This document shows, in pieces, positions 8,149-17,057 of a stretch of DNA of 64,000 bases. The stretch is from assembly GCA_013360465.1 (NCBI GenBank), contig JABWBO010000029.1:30583-94582 (forward strand), given 5' to 3'. The stretch is from Anaerolineae bacterium (GTDB taxonomy: Bacteria; Chloroflexota; Anaerolineae; Aggregatilineales; Phototrophicaceae). The notes under the pieces were generated by a model, which did no database searches, was not told the origin of the DNA, and saw only the letters and a program-made list of their open reading frames with translations. Position numbers and translations under genes: made by a program. Position 1 is the first letter of the stretch. The number at the start of each line of letters is the position of its first letter.

Positions 8149-9162
8149 ATGGCTCGAAGAGTGACTTTGCGAGATGTCGCCGACCGTGCCCAGGTTTCCA
8201 TCACGACGGTCTCCAACGTGGTGCGGGGTTGGCCCTATATCGCCGCCGAGACTCGCAGCCGCGTCGAAGACGCTATCGAGGCGCTGGGCTATTCGCCGCA
8301 TTCTATCGCCCAGGGACTGCGCACCGGGCGCACGCAGGTGATTGGACTGGTCGTGCCCGACCTCGCCAGCCAGTATTTCGCCGTCATGGTCGAAACGGTG
8401 GAGACGGTGGCGCAGCAGCGCGGATACAACGTCTTCGTCGTCAACAGCCGCAATTCGCCGGAGCTGGAAATCCAGGCGGTCGAACAGGTCACTTCGCGCT
8501 GGGTCGATGGTTTGCTCATCGTCCAGAGTACCCGCTCCGCCAACACCAGCAAGCACCTCAGTCGGATGCAGATTCCCGTCGTGGCGATGGAACGGGTGCC
8601 GCAGGATTACCAGGGTGCATCTTGCATGATCGACAACCAGGCGATTGTCCGGTTGGCGGTCGGGCATCTGCGCGACCTGGGGCATCGCGCTATCGCCATG
8701 CTGGTCGCCCCGCGCGATATCACCGTCGTCGAGGCGCGCGTGCAGGCTTTCCTCTCGCTCACGCAGGGGCATGGGACGCTGATCCCGACTGCCGACGACT
8801 TCGGACTGCATGGCGGATACACGGCAGCGAAGCGGCTGCTGGATTCCGGCGGTGCGCTGCCGACCGGCATCTTCGCCAGCAACGATCTGATGGCGCTGGG
8901 GGCGATACGCGCCTTCTCCGAACATGGCATCCACGTGCCCAGGGATGTTTCCATCGTTGGCGTCGATGACATCCCGTCCTGCGCCTACCTGACTCCGGCT
9001 TTGACGACCGTGCGCCAGCCGCTCGAACTCCTGGCGAGCGCCGGGATCACCATGCTGCTCAGCCTGATCGACGAGAAACCTCCGGGGGCGCAGCAGATCG
9101 TCCTGCTGCCAGAGCTGATCGTGCGTGAATCGACCGGCGCGCCGCGAAAGAGCAAACGATGA
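8149..9162 (+). CDS. LacI family transcriptional regulator
   Basis: The 337-residue regulator has the LacI N-terminal HTH (VTLRDVADRAQVSITTVSNVVRG, residues 5-27) and hinge (GYSPHSIAQGLRTGRTQVIGLVVPD), then a periplasmic-binding-protein-like sensor with the family blocks VDGLLIVQSTR, IFASNDLMALGAIRAF and DVSIVGVDDIP. It most likely senses the sugar imported by the transporter encoded directly behind it and represses the operon. Its stop overlaps the ATPase start (ATGA), so the regulator is co-transcribed and probably translationally coupled with the transporter. The inducing sugar cannot be read from the sequence. Confidence 0.92.
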   Translation: MARRVTLRDVADRAQVSITTVSNVVRGWPYIAAETRSRVEDAIEALGYSPHSIAQGLRTGRTQVIGLVVPDLASQYFAVMVETVETVAQQRGYNVFVVNSRNSPELEIQAVEQVTSRWVDGLLIVQSTRSANTSKHLSRMQIPVVAMERVPQDYQGASCMIDNQAIVRLAVGHLRDLGHRAIAMLVAPRDITVVEARVQAFLSLTQGHGTLIPTADDFGLHGGYTAAKRLLDSGGALPTGIFASNDLMALGAIRAFSEHGIHVPRDVSIVGVDDIPSCAYLTPALTTVRQPLELLASAGITMLLSLIDEKPPGAQQIVLLPELIVRESTGAPRKSKR

Positions 9163-10688
9163 CCGCCATCCTTGAAATGCGCTCGATCAGCAAGGCGTTT
9201 CCCGGTGTGCAGGCGCTCAGCGAGGTGACGCTGACCGTAGAACGCGGGCAGATACACGGACTCCTGGGCGAGAATGGCGCCGGGAAATCGACGCTGATGA
9301 AGATTCTGGCGGGGGTCTACGCGCCAGATTCCGGAGAGATCCTCTTTGACGGGGTTCCGGTCAGCATCGCCGCGCCGCATCAGGCGCAGCAGATGGGTAT
9401 CGTCACCATCTACCAGGAATTTACCCTGGTTCCGCATCTGACCATCGCCGAAAACGTCTTCATCGGGCGCGAACCGGGCGTCGGCGCGTTCATGAGCTGG
9501 GGACGACTGCGCGACCAGACGCGGACGGTCATGGAGGGCTTGGGAATTGCCCTCGACCCGATGACGCCGGTCAGCGCGCTGAGCGTCGCCGAACAGCAGA
9601 TGGTCGAAATCGCGCGGGCGCTTTCCATGCAGTCGAAGGTCATCGTCATGGATGAACCGACCAGCGCGCTAAGCGAGCATGAAGTACATCAGCTGATCGG
9701 CATCTGCCGCGATCTCAAGGCGAAGGGCATCAGCATCATCTTCATCACCCACCATCTGGAAGAGGTGATGCGGGTGTGCGATCACATCACGGTGCTGCGC
9801 GATGGGCGCAACGCCGGCAGCGCGCCGATCAGCGATGTCAAGCTGGACACCATCATTCAGATGATGGTGGGGCGCAGCGCCAGCGAGCTGTTCAAGCGCA
9901 CGCAGTCCTACGCCGCCGCTGAGACGGTGCTGAATGTGCGCGATCTGCGCACCGCCGCCGACCCGAACAACCCCAACAAGACCGCGCTGCACGGCATCAG
10001 CTTCGAAGTCCGGCGCGGCGAGATCCTGGGCATTGCCGGGCTGATCGGGGCGGGACGCACCGAGGCGGCACGGGCGATCTTCGGCGCCGACCGCTTCGAA
10101 CACGGCGCGATCACCTTCGAGGGCAAACCCGCCGATATTCGCTCACCGCTCGACGCCATTCGCCTGGGCATCGGGCTGATCCCGGAAGATCGCAAGCAGC
10201 AGGCGCTCTTCCTGGCGCTGGCGGTGCGCGAGAACCTGAGCATCGCCGCCCTGGGCAGGCTGCTGCGCTGGTTCAACTTTGTGCGGTTCGACGCCGAGCG
10301 CCAGATGGTCGAGCGCTACCGCCAGGCGCTGAACATCCGCATGTCGGGGCAGGATCAGACGGTCAGCAACCTGAGCGGCGGCAACCAGCAGAAGGTCGTC
10401 ATCGCCCGCTGGCTGGCGATGGAGCCGAAGCTGCTGATCGTTGACGAGCCGACGCGCGGCATCGATGTGGCGGCGAAAGCCGAGGTGCATCAGCTGCTCG
10501 ACGAACTCGCCAGCCGGGGCATCGCCATCGTCATGATCTCGTCGGAACTGCCGGAAATCCTGAGCATGAGCGACCGCATCCTGACCATTCGAGAGGGAAG
10601 GCTGACGGGAGAATTCCAGCGCGCCGAAGCGACTGAAGAGCGTTTGATGGAAGCGATGGCGCTGTCCGGGGCTTCCGCAAAACCCTAG
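9159..10688 (+). CDS. Sugar ABC transporter ATP-binding protein (RbsA/MglA type)
   Basis: The 509-residue protein contains two ABC ATPase domains in tandem, as in RbsA, XylG and MglA. The first (about 5-245) has Walker A GENGAGKST, a short signature in LSVAEQQMVEIARAL and Walker B VIVMDEPTSAL. The second (about 260-500) has the degenerate P-loop GLIGAGRTE, signature NLSGGNQQKVVIARWL and LLIVDEPTRGIDV, characteristic of CUT2 importers where the second site is impaired. It powers uptake of a monosaccharide through the permease encoded next. The ATG overlaps the regulator's stop. Confidence 0.95.
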   Translation: MTAILEMRSISKAFPGVQALSEVTLTVERGQIHGLLGENGAGKSTLMKILAGVYAPDSGEILFDGVPVSIAAPHQAQQMGIVTIYQEFTLVPHLTIAENVFIGREPGVGAFMSWGRLRDQTRTVMEGLGIALDPMTPVSALSVAEQQMVEIARALSMQSKVIVMDEPTSALSEHEVHQLIGICRDLKAKGISIIFITHHLEEVMRVCDHITVLRDGRNAGSAPISDVKLDTIIQMMVGRSASELFKRTQSYAAAETVLNVRDLRTAADPNNPNKTALHGISFEVRRGEILGIAGLIGAGRTEAARAIFGADRFEHGAITFEGKPADIRSPLDAIRLGIGLIPEDRKQQALFLALAVRENLSIAALGRLLRWFNFVRFDAERQMVERYRQALNIRMSGQDQTVSNLSGGNQQKVVIARWLAMEPKLLIVDEPTRGIDVAAKAEVHQLLDELASRGIAIVMISSELPEILSMSDRILTIREGRLTGEFQRAEATEERLMEAMALSGASAKP

Positions 10689-10725
10689 ATTGCCGGTCAT
10701 TACTGCGCAGAGTGGAGCGAATTCT

Positions 10726-11727
10726 TTGAACTCCAGACGAATTGATGTCATCCGCTTGTTAGGACAATTTGCGCCGTTCATCTTTCTGATCGCGCTGGTG
10801 CTGATCTTCACCTCGCTCAATCCGCGCTTTCTTCTGCCGCTCAACCTCTGGAACATCCTGCGGCAGGTATCGATCACCGGGCTGATCGCCATCGGCATGA
10901 CTTTCGTCATCCTGACCGCCGGCATCGATCTCTCGGTCGGCTCTCTGCTGGCGCTGGCGGGCTTGGTCTGCGCCGATATCTACAAGGGCGGCGAATTCTT
11001 CACACGCCTCTTCGGTGCGGATGTGTCGGGACTGGCGGGAAACGTCGCCATTGCGGCGGCGCTCGCCATGATCATCGGCGTACTCGGCGGTTTGATCCAG
11101 GGGATCGCCGTCACCCGCCTGGGCGTTCCGGCGTTTGTTGTTACCCTCGGCGGGCTGTCGGTCTTTCGCGGTGCGGCGCTTCAGTACTCCAACGGCGGAC
11201 CGATCAGCACTTTTGACGCCGCCTATAACTTCTGGGGGCAGGGCAAGGTGCTGGGCGACGTACCGGTTCCGGTGATCGTCTTTCTGGCTTTCGCCGTCGT
11301 TGCCCACATCATCCTGCGCTACACGCGCTATGGCAGACACGTCTACGCAGTCGGCGGCAATATCGAAGCGGCGCGCCTCTCCGGCTTGAACACCCGCCGG
11401 CTGATCCTCAGCGTCTATGTTATTGTGGGGTTTTTCGCGGGGCTGGGCGGGTTCGTCCTGTCTTCGCGTTTGAACTCATCCGAGGCGGTCGCCGGCAACG
11501 GCTATGAACTCACCGTCATCGCCTCGGTCGTCATCGGCGGCACCAGCCTGTTCGGCGGGCGCGGCAGCGTCCTCGGAACGGTCGTTGGCTCGGTGCTGAT
11601 CGGCGTCCTGAACAACGGGTTGGTCCTGATGAATGTGTCGTCCTACGTCCAGCAGATCGTCATCGGCTCCATCATCGTGCTGGCGGTCTGGTTCGACCAG
11701 TTCATCAAGGCGCGGCAGAAACGCTGA
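10726..11727 (+). CDS. Sugar ABC transporter permease (RbsC type)
   Basis: I favour TTG 10726, with GTGGAG eight bases upstream, over TTG 10690, which has no ribosome site; this gives 333 residues. The protein has about ten membrane helices and the BPD_transp_2 blocks GMTFVILTAGIDLSVGSLLAL, GVPAFVVTLGGLSVFRGAAL and VIGGTSLFGGRGSVLGTVVG, typical of CUT2 permeases for ribose, xylose or galactose. Two copies normally pair with one double-domain ATPase. It sits 37 bases after the ATPase gene and before the fused binding protein. Confidence 0.93.
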   Translation: MNSRRIDVIRLLGQFAPFIFLIALVLIFTSLNPRFLLPLNLWNILRQVSITGLIAIGMTFVILTAGIDLSVGSLLALAGLVCADIYKGGEFFTRLFGADVSGLAGNVAIAAALAMIIGVLGGLIQGIAVTRLGVPAFVVTLGGLSVFRGAALQYSNGGPISTFDAAYNFWGQGKVLGDVPVPVIVFLAFAVVAHIILRYTRYGRHVYAVGGNIEAARLSGLNTRRLILSVYVIVGFFAGLGGFVLSSRLNSSEAVAGNGYELTVIASVVIGGTSLFGGRGSVLGTVVGSVLIGVLNNGLVLMNVSSYVQQIVIGSIIVLAVWFDQFIKARQKR

Positions 11728-11879
11728 GAAGTCTCGTGGTCCTGTGGTCGAGTCGCCGGCTCGCCCCGACGAGATATGGGACTGCACTTCAACATGATCG
11801 GGCTTCCTCAGCATGACGTTGGAGGAGGCGCAGCGCTTGTTCATCGGTTCACACAGTCAATAGATGCAAGGAGTAGTTC

Positions 11880-13790
11880 ATGATGAAGCAAATTCGTTTG
11901 CTGCTGCTGCTGATCATCGTCGCGCTGCTCGCGCTTTCGATGCCGGCTGCCGCTCAGGATGACATCACCGTATTGAGTTCGATGCCCGATCTGGCGTTTC
12001 CTTTCTTCGTCCACATGCAGGCGCAGATTCGCGATGAAGCTGCCAACCTGGGCGTGACCCTGCTGGAGACCGACGGTCAAAGCAGTGTGCCGAAACAGAC
12101 CGCCGATGTCGAAACCGCCATCGTTCAGGGCGTGGCGGCGATTGTCATCAGCCCGCTCGATGTGGCGGCGATGGCTCCGGCGCTTCAGCAGGCAGTCGAT
12201 GCCGGCGTCCCCGTCGTCACCGTTGACCGCCGCGTCGAAGGCGTCAATGGTATCCTGGCGCATGTCGGGGCGGACAACGTCCTGGGCGGCGAGGCGCAGG
12301 CGCAGTGGGTGATCGACAACTACCCCGATGGCGCGCGCGTCTTCTACCTGGAAGGACAGCCGGGAGCTGGTCCGGCGATTGACCGCAAAGCCGGCTTCTT
12401 CAGCGTCATCGAGGCGGCGGGCGATGCCTACCCGGTTGTCTTCGAACAGACGGCGAACTTCCGCCGTGACGAAGGGCTGAGCGTCACCGAAGCCGGTCTC
12501 GCCGGCTTGGACACGCCGCCGGATGTGATCGTGGCGGCGAACGACGACATGGCGCTCGGCGCGCTGGAGGCGATCAACGCCGCCGGGCTGGGCGATCAGG
12601 TCAAGATCATCGGCTTCGACGCCCTGCCGGAAGCGCTGGAAAGCATTATGAACGGCGGCATGGACGGCACGGTCGAGCAGTTCCCCGGACAGCAGGGACG
12701 CCTAGCGCTGCAAATCGCCGTCGCATTCGCCCGCACCGGCGCCGCGCCGGAAAACAGCCTTCAGCTGATCACCCCGGTGGTGATCGACTCCACCAATCTG
12801 ATGGAAGGTGAGCGGATCGGGGAAGTCCCCGGAATGGAAGCGGCGGGTGAGGCGACCGGCGGCGCTGCGCTGCTCGGTGACGAAACTGCCGCCTGCCCCA
12901 GCGATGCGGCTTTGACCATCTACGGCTCGATGCCCGATCTGGCATTTCCGTTCTTCGTCCACATGCAGGCGCAGGGGCGCGATGAAGCCGCCGCCATCGG
13001 CGGCGTGACCTACGTCGAGACCGACGGTCAGAGCAGTGTGCCGAAGCAGACCGCCGATGTGGAAGCTGCCATCGTTCAGGGCGCGCAGGCGCTCGTCATC
13101 AGCCCGCTCGATGTGGCGGCGATGGCTCCGGCGCTTCAGCAGGCGGTGGACGCCGGCGTGATCGTCGTGACGGTGGACCGCCGCGTCGAAGGCGTGCCCG
13201 GCATCCTCAACCATGTCGGCGCGGATAACGTCCTGGGCGGCGAGGCGCAGGCGCAGTGGGTGATGAGCAATTACCCCGACGGCGCACGCATCTTCTACCT
13301 GGAAGGGCAGCCGGGTTCCGGTCCGGCGATTGACCGCAAAGCCGGCTTCTTCAGCGCCATCGAAGCGGCGGGCGATGCCTACACCATCGTCTTCGAACAG
13401 ACGGCGAACTTCCGCCGCGATGAAGGTCTGAGCGTGACCGAAGCCGGTCTCGCCGGACTGGAAACCCCGCCGGACGTGATCGTGGCGGCGAACGACGACA
13501 TGGCGCTCGGCGCGCTGGAGGCGATCAACGCCGCCGGGCTGGGCGATCAGGTCAAGATCGTCGGTTTTGACGCCCTGCCGGAAGCACTGGAAAGCATCAT
13601 GAACGGCGGTATGGACGGGACCGTCGAGCAGTTCCCCGGTGGACAGATTCGCACGGCGCTGCGCGTCGCCGTCTTGCAGGCGCGCGGCTGCGATTACAGT
13701 GTGGCGAACCCGGTGCTGCTGACGCCCATCGTCATCGACAGCGCCAACATCGACTCTGCCGAACGGATTGGTGAGGTCGCCGGCGGCTAG
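11880..13790 (+). CDS. Tandem-fused sugar ABC substrate-binding protein
   Basis: The 636-residue protein has a signal peptide (residues 1-26, LLLLLIIVALLALSMPAAA) without a lipobox, then two copies of a type I periplasmic-binding domain. Copy one runs about 29-320, copy two about 342-634; the blocks recur 316-319 residues apart with long identical runs such as GQSSVPKQTADVE, FRRDEGLSVTEAGLAGL and the NDDMALGALEAINAAG loop. A Pro/Gly/Ala linker of about 20 residues joins them. Copy two alone has two cysteines (near 340 and 605). Usual CUT2 binding proteins have one such domain of about 300 residues, so this is a full internal duplication. ATG 11880 follows AAGGAG. It belongs to the sugar operon and should deliver the sugar to the permease. 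The frame is unbroken, so it is not two genes. Confidence 0.95.
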   Translation: MMKQIRLLLLLIIVALLALSMPAAAQDDITVLSSMPDLAFPFFVHMQAQIRDEAANLGVTLLETDGQSSVPKQTADVETAIVQGVAAIVISPLDVAAMAPALQQAVDAGVPVVTVDRRVEGVNGILAHVGADNVLGGEAQAQWVIDNYPDGARVFYLEGQPGAGPAIDRKAGFFSVIEAAGDAYPVVFEQTANFRRDEGLSVTEAGLAGLDTPPDVIVAANDDMALGALEAINAAGLGDQVKIIGFDALPEALESIMNGGMDGTVEQFPGQQGRLALQIAVAFARTGAAPENSLQLITPVVIDSTNLMEGERIGEVPGMEAAGEATGGAALLGDETAACPSDAALTIYGSMPDLAFPFFVHMQAQGRDEAAAIGGVTYVETDGQSSVPKQTADVEAAIVQGAQALVISPLDVAAMAPALQQAVDAGVIVVTVDRRVEGVPGILNHVGADNVLGGEAQAQWVMSNYPDGARIFYLEGQPGSGPAIDRKAGFFSAIEAAGDAYTIVFEQTANFRRDEGLSVTEAGLAGLETPPDVIVAANDDMALGALEAINAAGLGDQVKIVGFDALPEALESIMNGGMDGTVEQFPGGQIRTALRVAVLQARGCDYSVANPVLLTPIVIDSANIDSAERIGEVAGG

Positions 13791-13810
13791 CTGCCTCGCG
13801 TGATAGACGT

Positions 13811-13838
13811 GTCGGGGCGTGGTTCGCTGCGCCCCGAC
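13811..13838 (+). terminator. Hairpin between binding-protein and cupin genes
   Basis: GTCGGGGCG (13811-13819) and CGCCCCGAC (13830-13838) form a 9-bp GC-rich stem with a 10-nt loop, 20 bases after the binding-protein stop. Without a T-run it is more likely an mRNA 3' stabiliser or partial terminator, which would let the highly needed binding protein outlast the downstream message (inference). Confidence 0.45.
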
Positions 13839-13861
13839 CTGATACCCCAAAGGATGACCAC

Positions 13862-15070
13862 ATGTCCAATCGAAGTCTGATAGAACAGGCGTTGGAGACC
13901 GGCGGGGGAATCTTCCGCCTGATGCCGACCTGGGTCCCGCGTTCCTTCTGCGTGCCGGGGCGGCGGCTGCGCCTGCATCCCGACGATCTGTACGCGCTGG
14001 GCGGGAATCGCGGCGGCATCGACGAACGCTGGTTTTCCAGCACCACCAAAGCCGACAACGGACCCCTGACGGCGCACGACGAGGGCTTGAGCTACATCTT
14101 TGTCAGCGACAAGCTGAAGATCACCCTCGCCGAAGCATTCGATGAGATGGGGGCGGAACTGCTGGGACAGGACGTGATCGACCGCTGCGGTGGGTGGGTC
14201 ATGTACAGCAAGTTCTTCGACAACATGTACCCGCTGCCGCATCACCTGCATCAGAGCGACGAGAAAGCCGCCGAGGTCAGCAAGCTCGGCAAGCCGGAAG
14301 CTTACTACTACCCGGCGCAGTACAATTTCGCGCTCGACACTTTCCCCTTCACCTTCTTCGGGCTGAACCCCGGCACGACTCAGGACCAGGTCGTGGAATG
14401 CCTGAAGAACTTCGAGAAGGGCGACAACAAGATTCTGACCCTCTCCAAGGCGCACCGTCTTCAGGTCGATACCGGCTGGTACGTGCCGCCCGGCGTGCTG
14501 CATGCGCCCGGCACACTGTGTACCTATGAACCGCAGCGCGCCAGCGATGTCTTCAGCATGTGGCAGTCGCTGATCGCCGATTACTACGTGGTGGACCGCG
14601 CGCTGCTGACGGCGCAGATGCCGCTGGACAAGCACTACGACTACGACTACATGCTCTCGCTTCTCGACTGGGACGCCAACACCGCCCCCGATTTCGTGGA
14701 TCGTTTCTTTCTGCCCCCCATCCCGGCGAAGCCCGCCGAGGCGATGGACGGCTATGAGGAGAAGTGGATCACCTATGGCAGCGAATGGTTCAGCGCCAAG
14801 AGCCTGACCGTTCAGCCGGGGCGCACCGTGACCGTCTCCGACCCGGCAGCCTACGGGCTGATCTGCGTCGAAGGCTACGGCGCGTTTGGTCCGCATCCCA
14901 TCGCCGCGCCGACGATGATCCGCTTCGGGCAGATGACCGAGGATGAGTTCTTCGTCACGGCTGAAGCGGCGCGGGCGGGCGTGTCGATCACCAATCGCAG
15001 CACGACCGAACCGCTCGTCATCCTCAAGCACTTCAACCCCGGTAACCCCGACATGCCGGCGAAACCCTGA
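13862..15070 (+). CDS. Cupin-type sugar (phosphomannose) isomerase-like protein
   Basis: The 402-residue protein resembles class I mannose-6-phosphate isomerases built from two cupin barrels. Likely metal ligands are His128 and His130 in PLPHHLHQ, Glu146 in GKPEAYYY (the KPE motif) and His214 in PPGVLHAPG. No phosphate-binding motif is evident, so a free ketose/aldose isomerase is equally likely. An AAAGGATG site precedes the ATG. It ends the sugar ABC operon and probably performs the first step on the imported sugar (inference). Specific substrate unknown. Confidence 0.8.
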   Translation: MSNRSLIEQALETGGGIFRLMPTWVPRSFCVPGRRLRLHPDDLYALGGNRGGIDERWFSSTTKADNGPLTAHDEGLSYIFVSDKLKITLAEAFDEMGAELLGQDVIDRCGGWVMYSKFFDNMYPLPHHLHQSDEKAAEVSKLGKPEAYYYPAQYNFALDTFPFTFFGLNPGTTQDQVVECLKNFEKGDNKILTLSKAHRLQVDTGWYVPPGVLHAPGTLCTYEPQRASDVFSMWQSLIADYYVVDRALLTAQMPLDKHYDYDYMLSLLDWDANTAPDFVDRFFLPPIPAKPAEAMDGYEEKWITYGSEWFSAKSLTVQPGRTVTVSDPAAYGLICVEGYGAFGPHPIAAPTMIRFGQMTEDEFFVTAEAARAGVSITNRSTTEPLVILKHFNPGNPDMPAKP

Positions 15071-15088
15071 AAGTCCACATTCGACAAA

Positions 15089-15119
15089 GGCGCGGCGGCA
15101 CTCGCGGTCCCGCCGCGCC
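15089..15119 (+). terminator. GC hairpin ending the sugar operon
   Basis: GGCGCGGCGG (15089-15098) pairs perfectly with CCGCCGCGCC (15110-15119), 20 bases after the cupin gene and 100 before the next start. The T-run is poor, but position and strength fit an operon end. Confidence 0.5.
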
Positions 15120-15217
15120 GGTCGCTTTCACGCTGTCACCACGTCGATCACATCGACTGTCCCGGCTGATCTGGTAGAATTCACTCGCTTCTGACCGCCC
15201 CTGAATTCGAGGACCCT

Positions 15218-17047
15218 ATGGGAATCGCCGCCCTTCTCCGTGAGAACATCGTCCGCACCCTGAACCTGCGCCAGGCGGTGCAGTTGGTCTACGGCGCGTC
15301 GCCCCGCCTGTTCGCCGCCAGCGCCGTGCTGGTCGTCATCCAGAGCGCGCTGCCGGTGATGGTGCTGTATGTCACCAAGCTGATGATCGACGACATCACC
15401 TTGCAGCTGGGGCTGCCGGCGGAAGGGCGGGACTTCTCGCACATTGCCGGGCTGATCGCCCTGGTCGGCTTGCTGACCCTGCTGGAAACGCTGTTCGCCA
15501 CGCTCAACACGCTGGTCGCCGAAATCCAGGGTAGCGTGGTCGCCGACAGCATCCTGGCGCGCATCCAGATGAAATCGGTCGAGGTCGATCTGGCGTACTA
15601 CGAGAACGCCCAGGTCTACGACACCCTGTATCGCGCCCAACAGGACGCGCCCTATCGCCCGCCGCGCATCGTCAGCGGGCTGCTGCGCATCGGGCAGAGC
15701 GCGCTGTCGCTGGTCGGCATGGTCGGGCTGCTGGCGACGGTCAACATCGCCATCGCGCTGATCGTGCTGACGGCGACGATCCCCCGCCTGTTCGTGCGCC
15801 TGTGGTCCTCGCGGATGCTCAACGCCTGGCTCAAACGCCGCAGCGCCACCGAGCGCCTGCTCGTCTACTACAACTACATGCTCACCCTCAGCCACTACGC
15901 CAAAGAAGTAAGGTTGTTCAACCTCGGCGGGCTGTTCACGGGGCGCTCGGTCGCCGCGCGCACGACGCTGCGCCAGGAGCGCATGGCGATCTCCACGCGC
16001 CGCGCCGTCTTCGACATCGGCGCGCAGGCGGCGGCGGTCGCCGCGTTGTTCGTCGCCTATGGCTTGATCGCCAACGATGCGCTGCTGGGCAGCGTGACCA
16101 TCGGCAGCCTGGTCATCAGCTTCCAGGCGTTCCAGCGCGCCCAGGGCTATTTCGGCGACATCCTGTCGCAGCTCGCGCAGCTGTACGAGGACAATCTCTT
16201 CCTACAAAACTACTACGCCTTCATGGCGATCAAGTCGAACATCGCCGCGCCCGCCCACCCGCTGCCGGTCCCCGCCGCCATGCAGCAGGGCATCCGCTTC
16301 GAGCAGGTCTCCTTCGGCTATGTGCCCGGTGCTAAACCCGTCCTGGATTCGATCTCGCTGGAGATCAAACCGGGCGAGATGGTGGCGCTGGTCGGCGAAA
16401 ACGGCGCGGGCAAGACCACCCTGACCAAGCTGCTGTGCCGCCTGTACGACCCGACGGATGGGCGCATCACCATCGATGGGGTGGACCTGCGCGACTTCGA
16501 CCCTGCCGACCTGCGGCGCGCCATCAGCGCCATCTTTCAGGACTACGTCACCTACTACATGACGGCGGCGGAGAACATCTGGGTTGCGGAACCGTCCGGC
16601 GAGATAGATCGTGCGCGTGTCGAAGCCGCCGCGCGCAAGTCGGAGGCGCACCCGGTCATCGCGGCGCTGCCGCACGGCTACGATACGATGCTCGGCGCTT
16701 ATTTCCAGGGCGGGCAGGAACTCAGCGTCGGGCAGTGGCAGAAGGTTGCGCTCGCCCGCGCCTTCTATCGCGACTCGCAGGTGATCATCCTGGATGAACC
16801 GACGGCGGCGCTCGACGTGATGTCCGAGGCGGCGGTCTTCGACCATTTCAAGCAGATCGCGCGCGGCAAGACGGCGCTGCTGATCAGCCATCGCCTCAGC
16901 ACCGTGCGCATGGCGGACCGCATTTTCGTGCTGGATCAGGGCAAGATCGCTGAATCTGGCACGCACGACGCGCTGATGGCGCGGGACGGCATCTATGCCC
17001 ACCTGTTCCGCACCCAGGCGCAGAATTACACGCTGAGTGACCAGTAG
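15218..17047 (+). CDS. ABC exporter, fused membrane and ATPase domains
   Basis: The 609-residue half-transporter has five to six membrane helices in residues about 25-330 and an ABC ATPase at about 350-600. Walker A is GENGAGKTT, Walker B VIILDEPTAALD, the H-loop LLISHRLST, and the signature is LSVGQWQKVALARAF, where the usual SGGQ is SVGQ. Such proteins work as homo- or heterodimers exporting lipids, peptides or drugs. It is followed, with overlap, by a GT39-type gene, hinting that a glycolipid or surface molecule is the cargo (weak inference). Confidence 0.9.
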   Translation: MGIAALLRENIVRTLNLRQAVQLVYGASPRLFAASAVLVVIQSALPVMVLYVTKLMIDDITLQLGLPAEGRDFSHIAGLIALVGLLTLLETLFATLNTLVAEIQGSVVADSILARIQMKSVEVDLAYYENAQVYDTLYRAQQDAPYRPPRIVSGLLRIGQSALSLVGMVGLLATVNIAIALIVLTATIPRLFVRLWSSRMLNAWLKRRSATERLLVYYNYMLTLSHYAKEVRLFNLGGLFTGRSVAARTTLRQERMAISTRRAVFDIGAQAAAVAALFVAYGLIANDALLGSVTIGSLVISFQAFQRAQGYFGDILSQLAQLYEDNLFLQNYYAFMAIKSNIAAPAHPLPVPAAMQQGIRFEQVSFGYVPGAKPVLDSISLEIKPGEMVALVGENGAGKTTLTKLLCRLYDPTDGRITIDGVDLRDFDPADLRRAISAIFQDYVTYYMTAAENIWVAEPSGEIDRARVEAAARKSEAHPVIAALPHGYDTMLGAYFQGGQELSVGQWQKVALARAFYRDSQVIILDEPTAALDVMSEAAVFDHFKQIARGKTALLISHRLSTVRMADRIFVLDQGKIAESGTHDALMARDGIYAHLFRTQAQNYTLSDQ

Positions 17048-17057
17048 GCAGGGCGCG

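Noticed and set aside
11880-13790. Possible assembly of two separate binding-protein genes
   Set aside because: One continuous frame, one signal peptide and a linker with no start site; the wobble differences between copies argue against an assembly duplicate, though reads could confirm.
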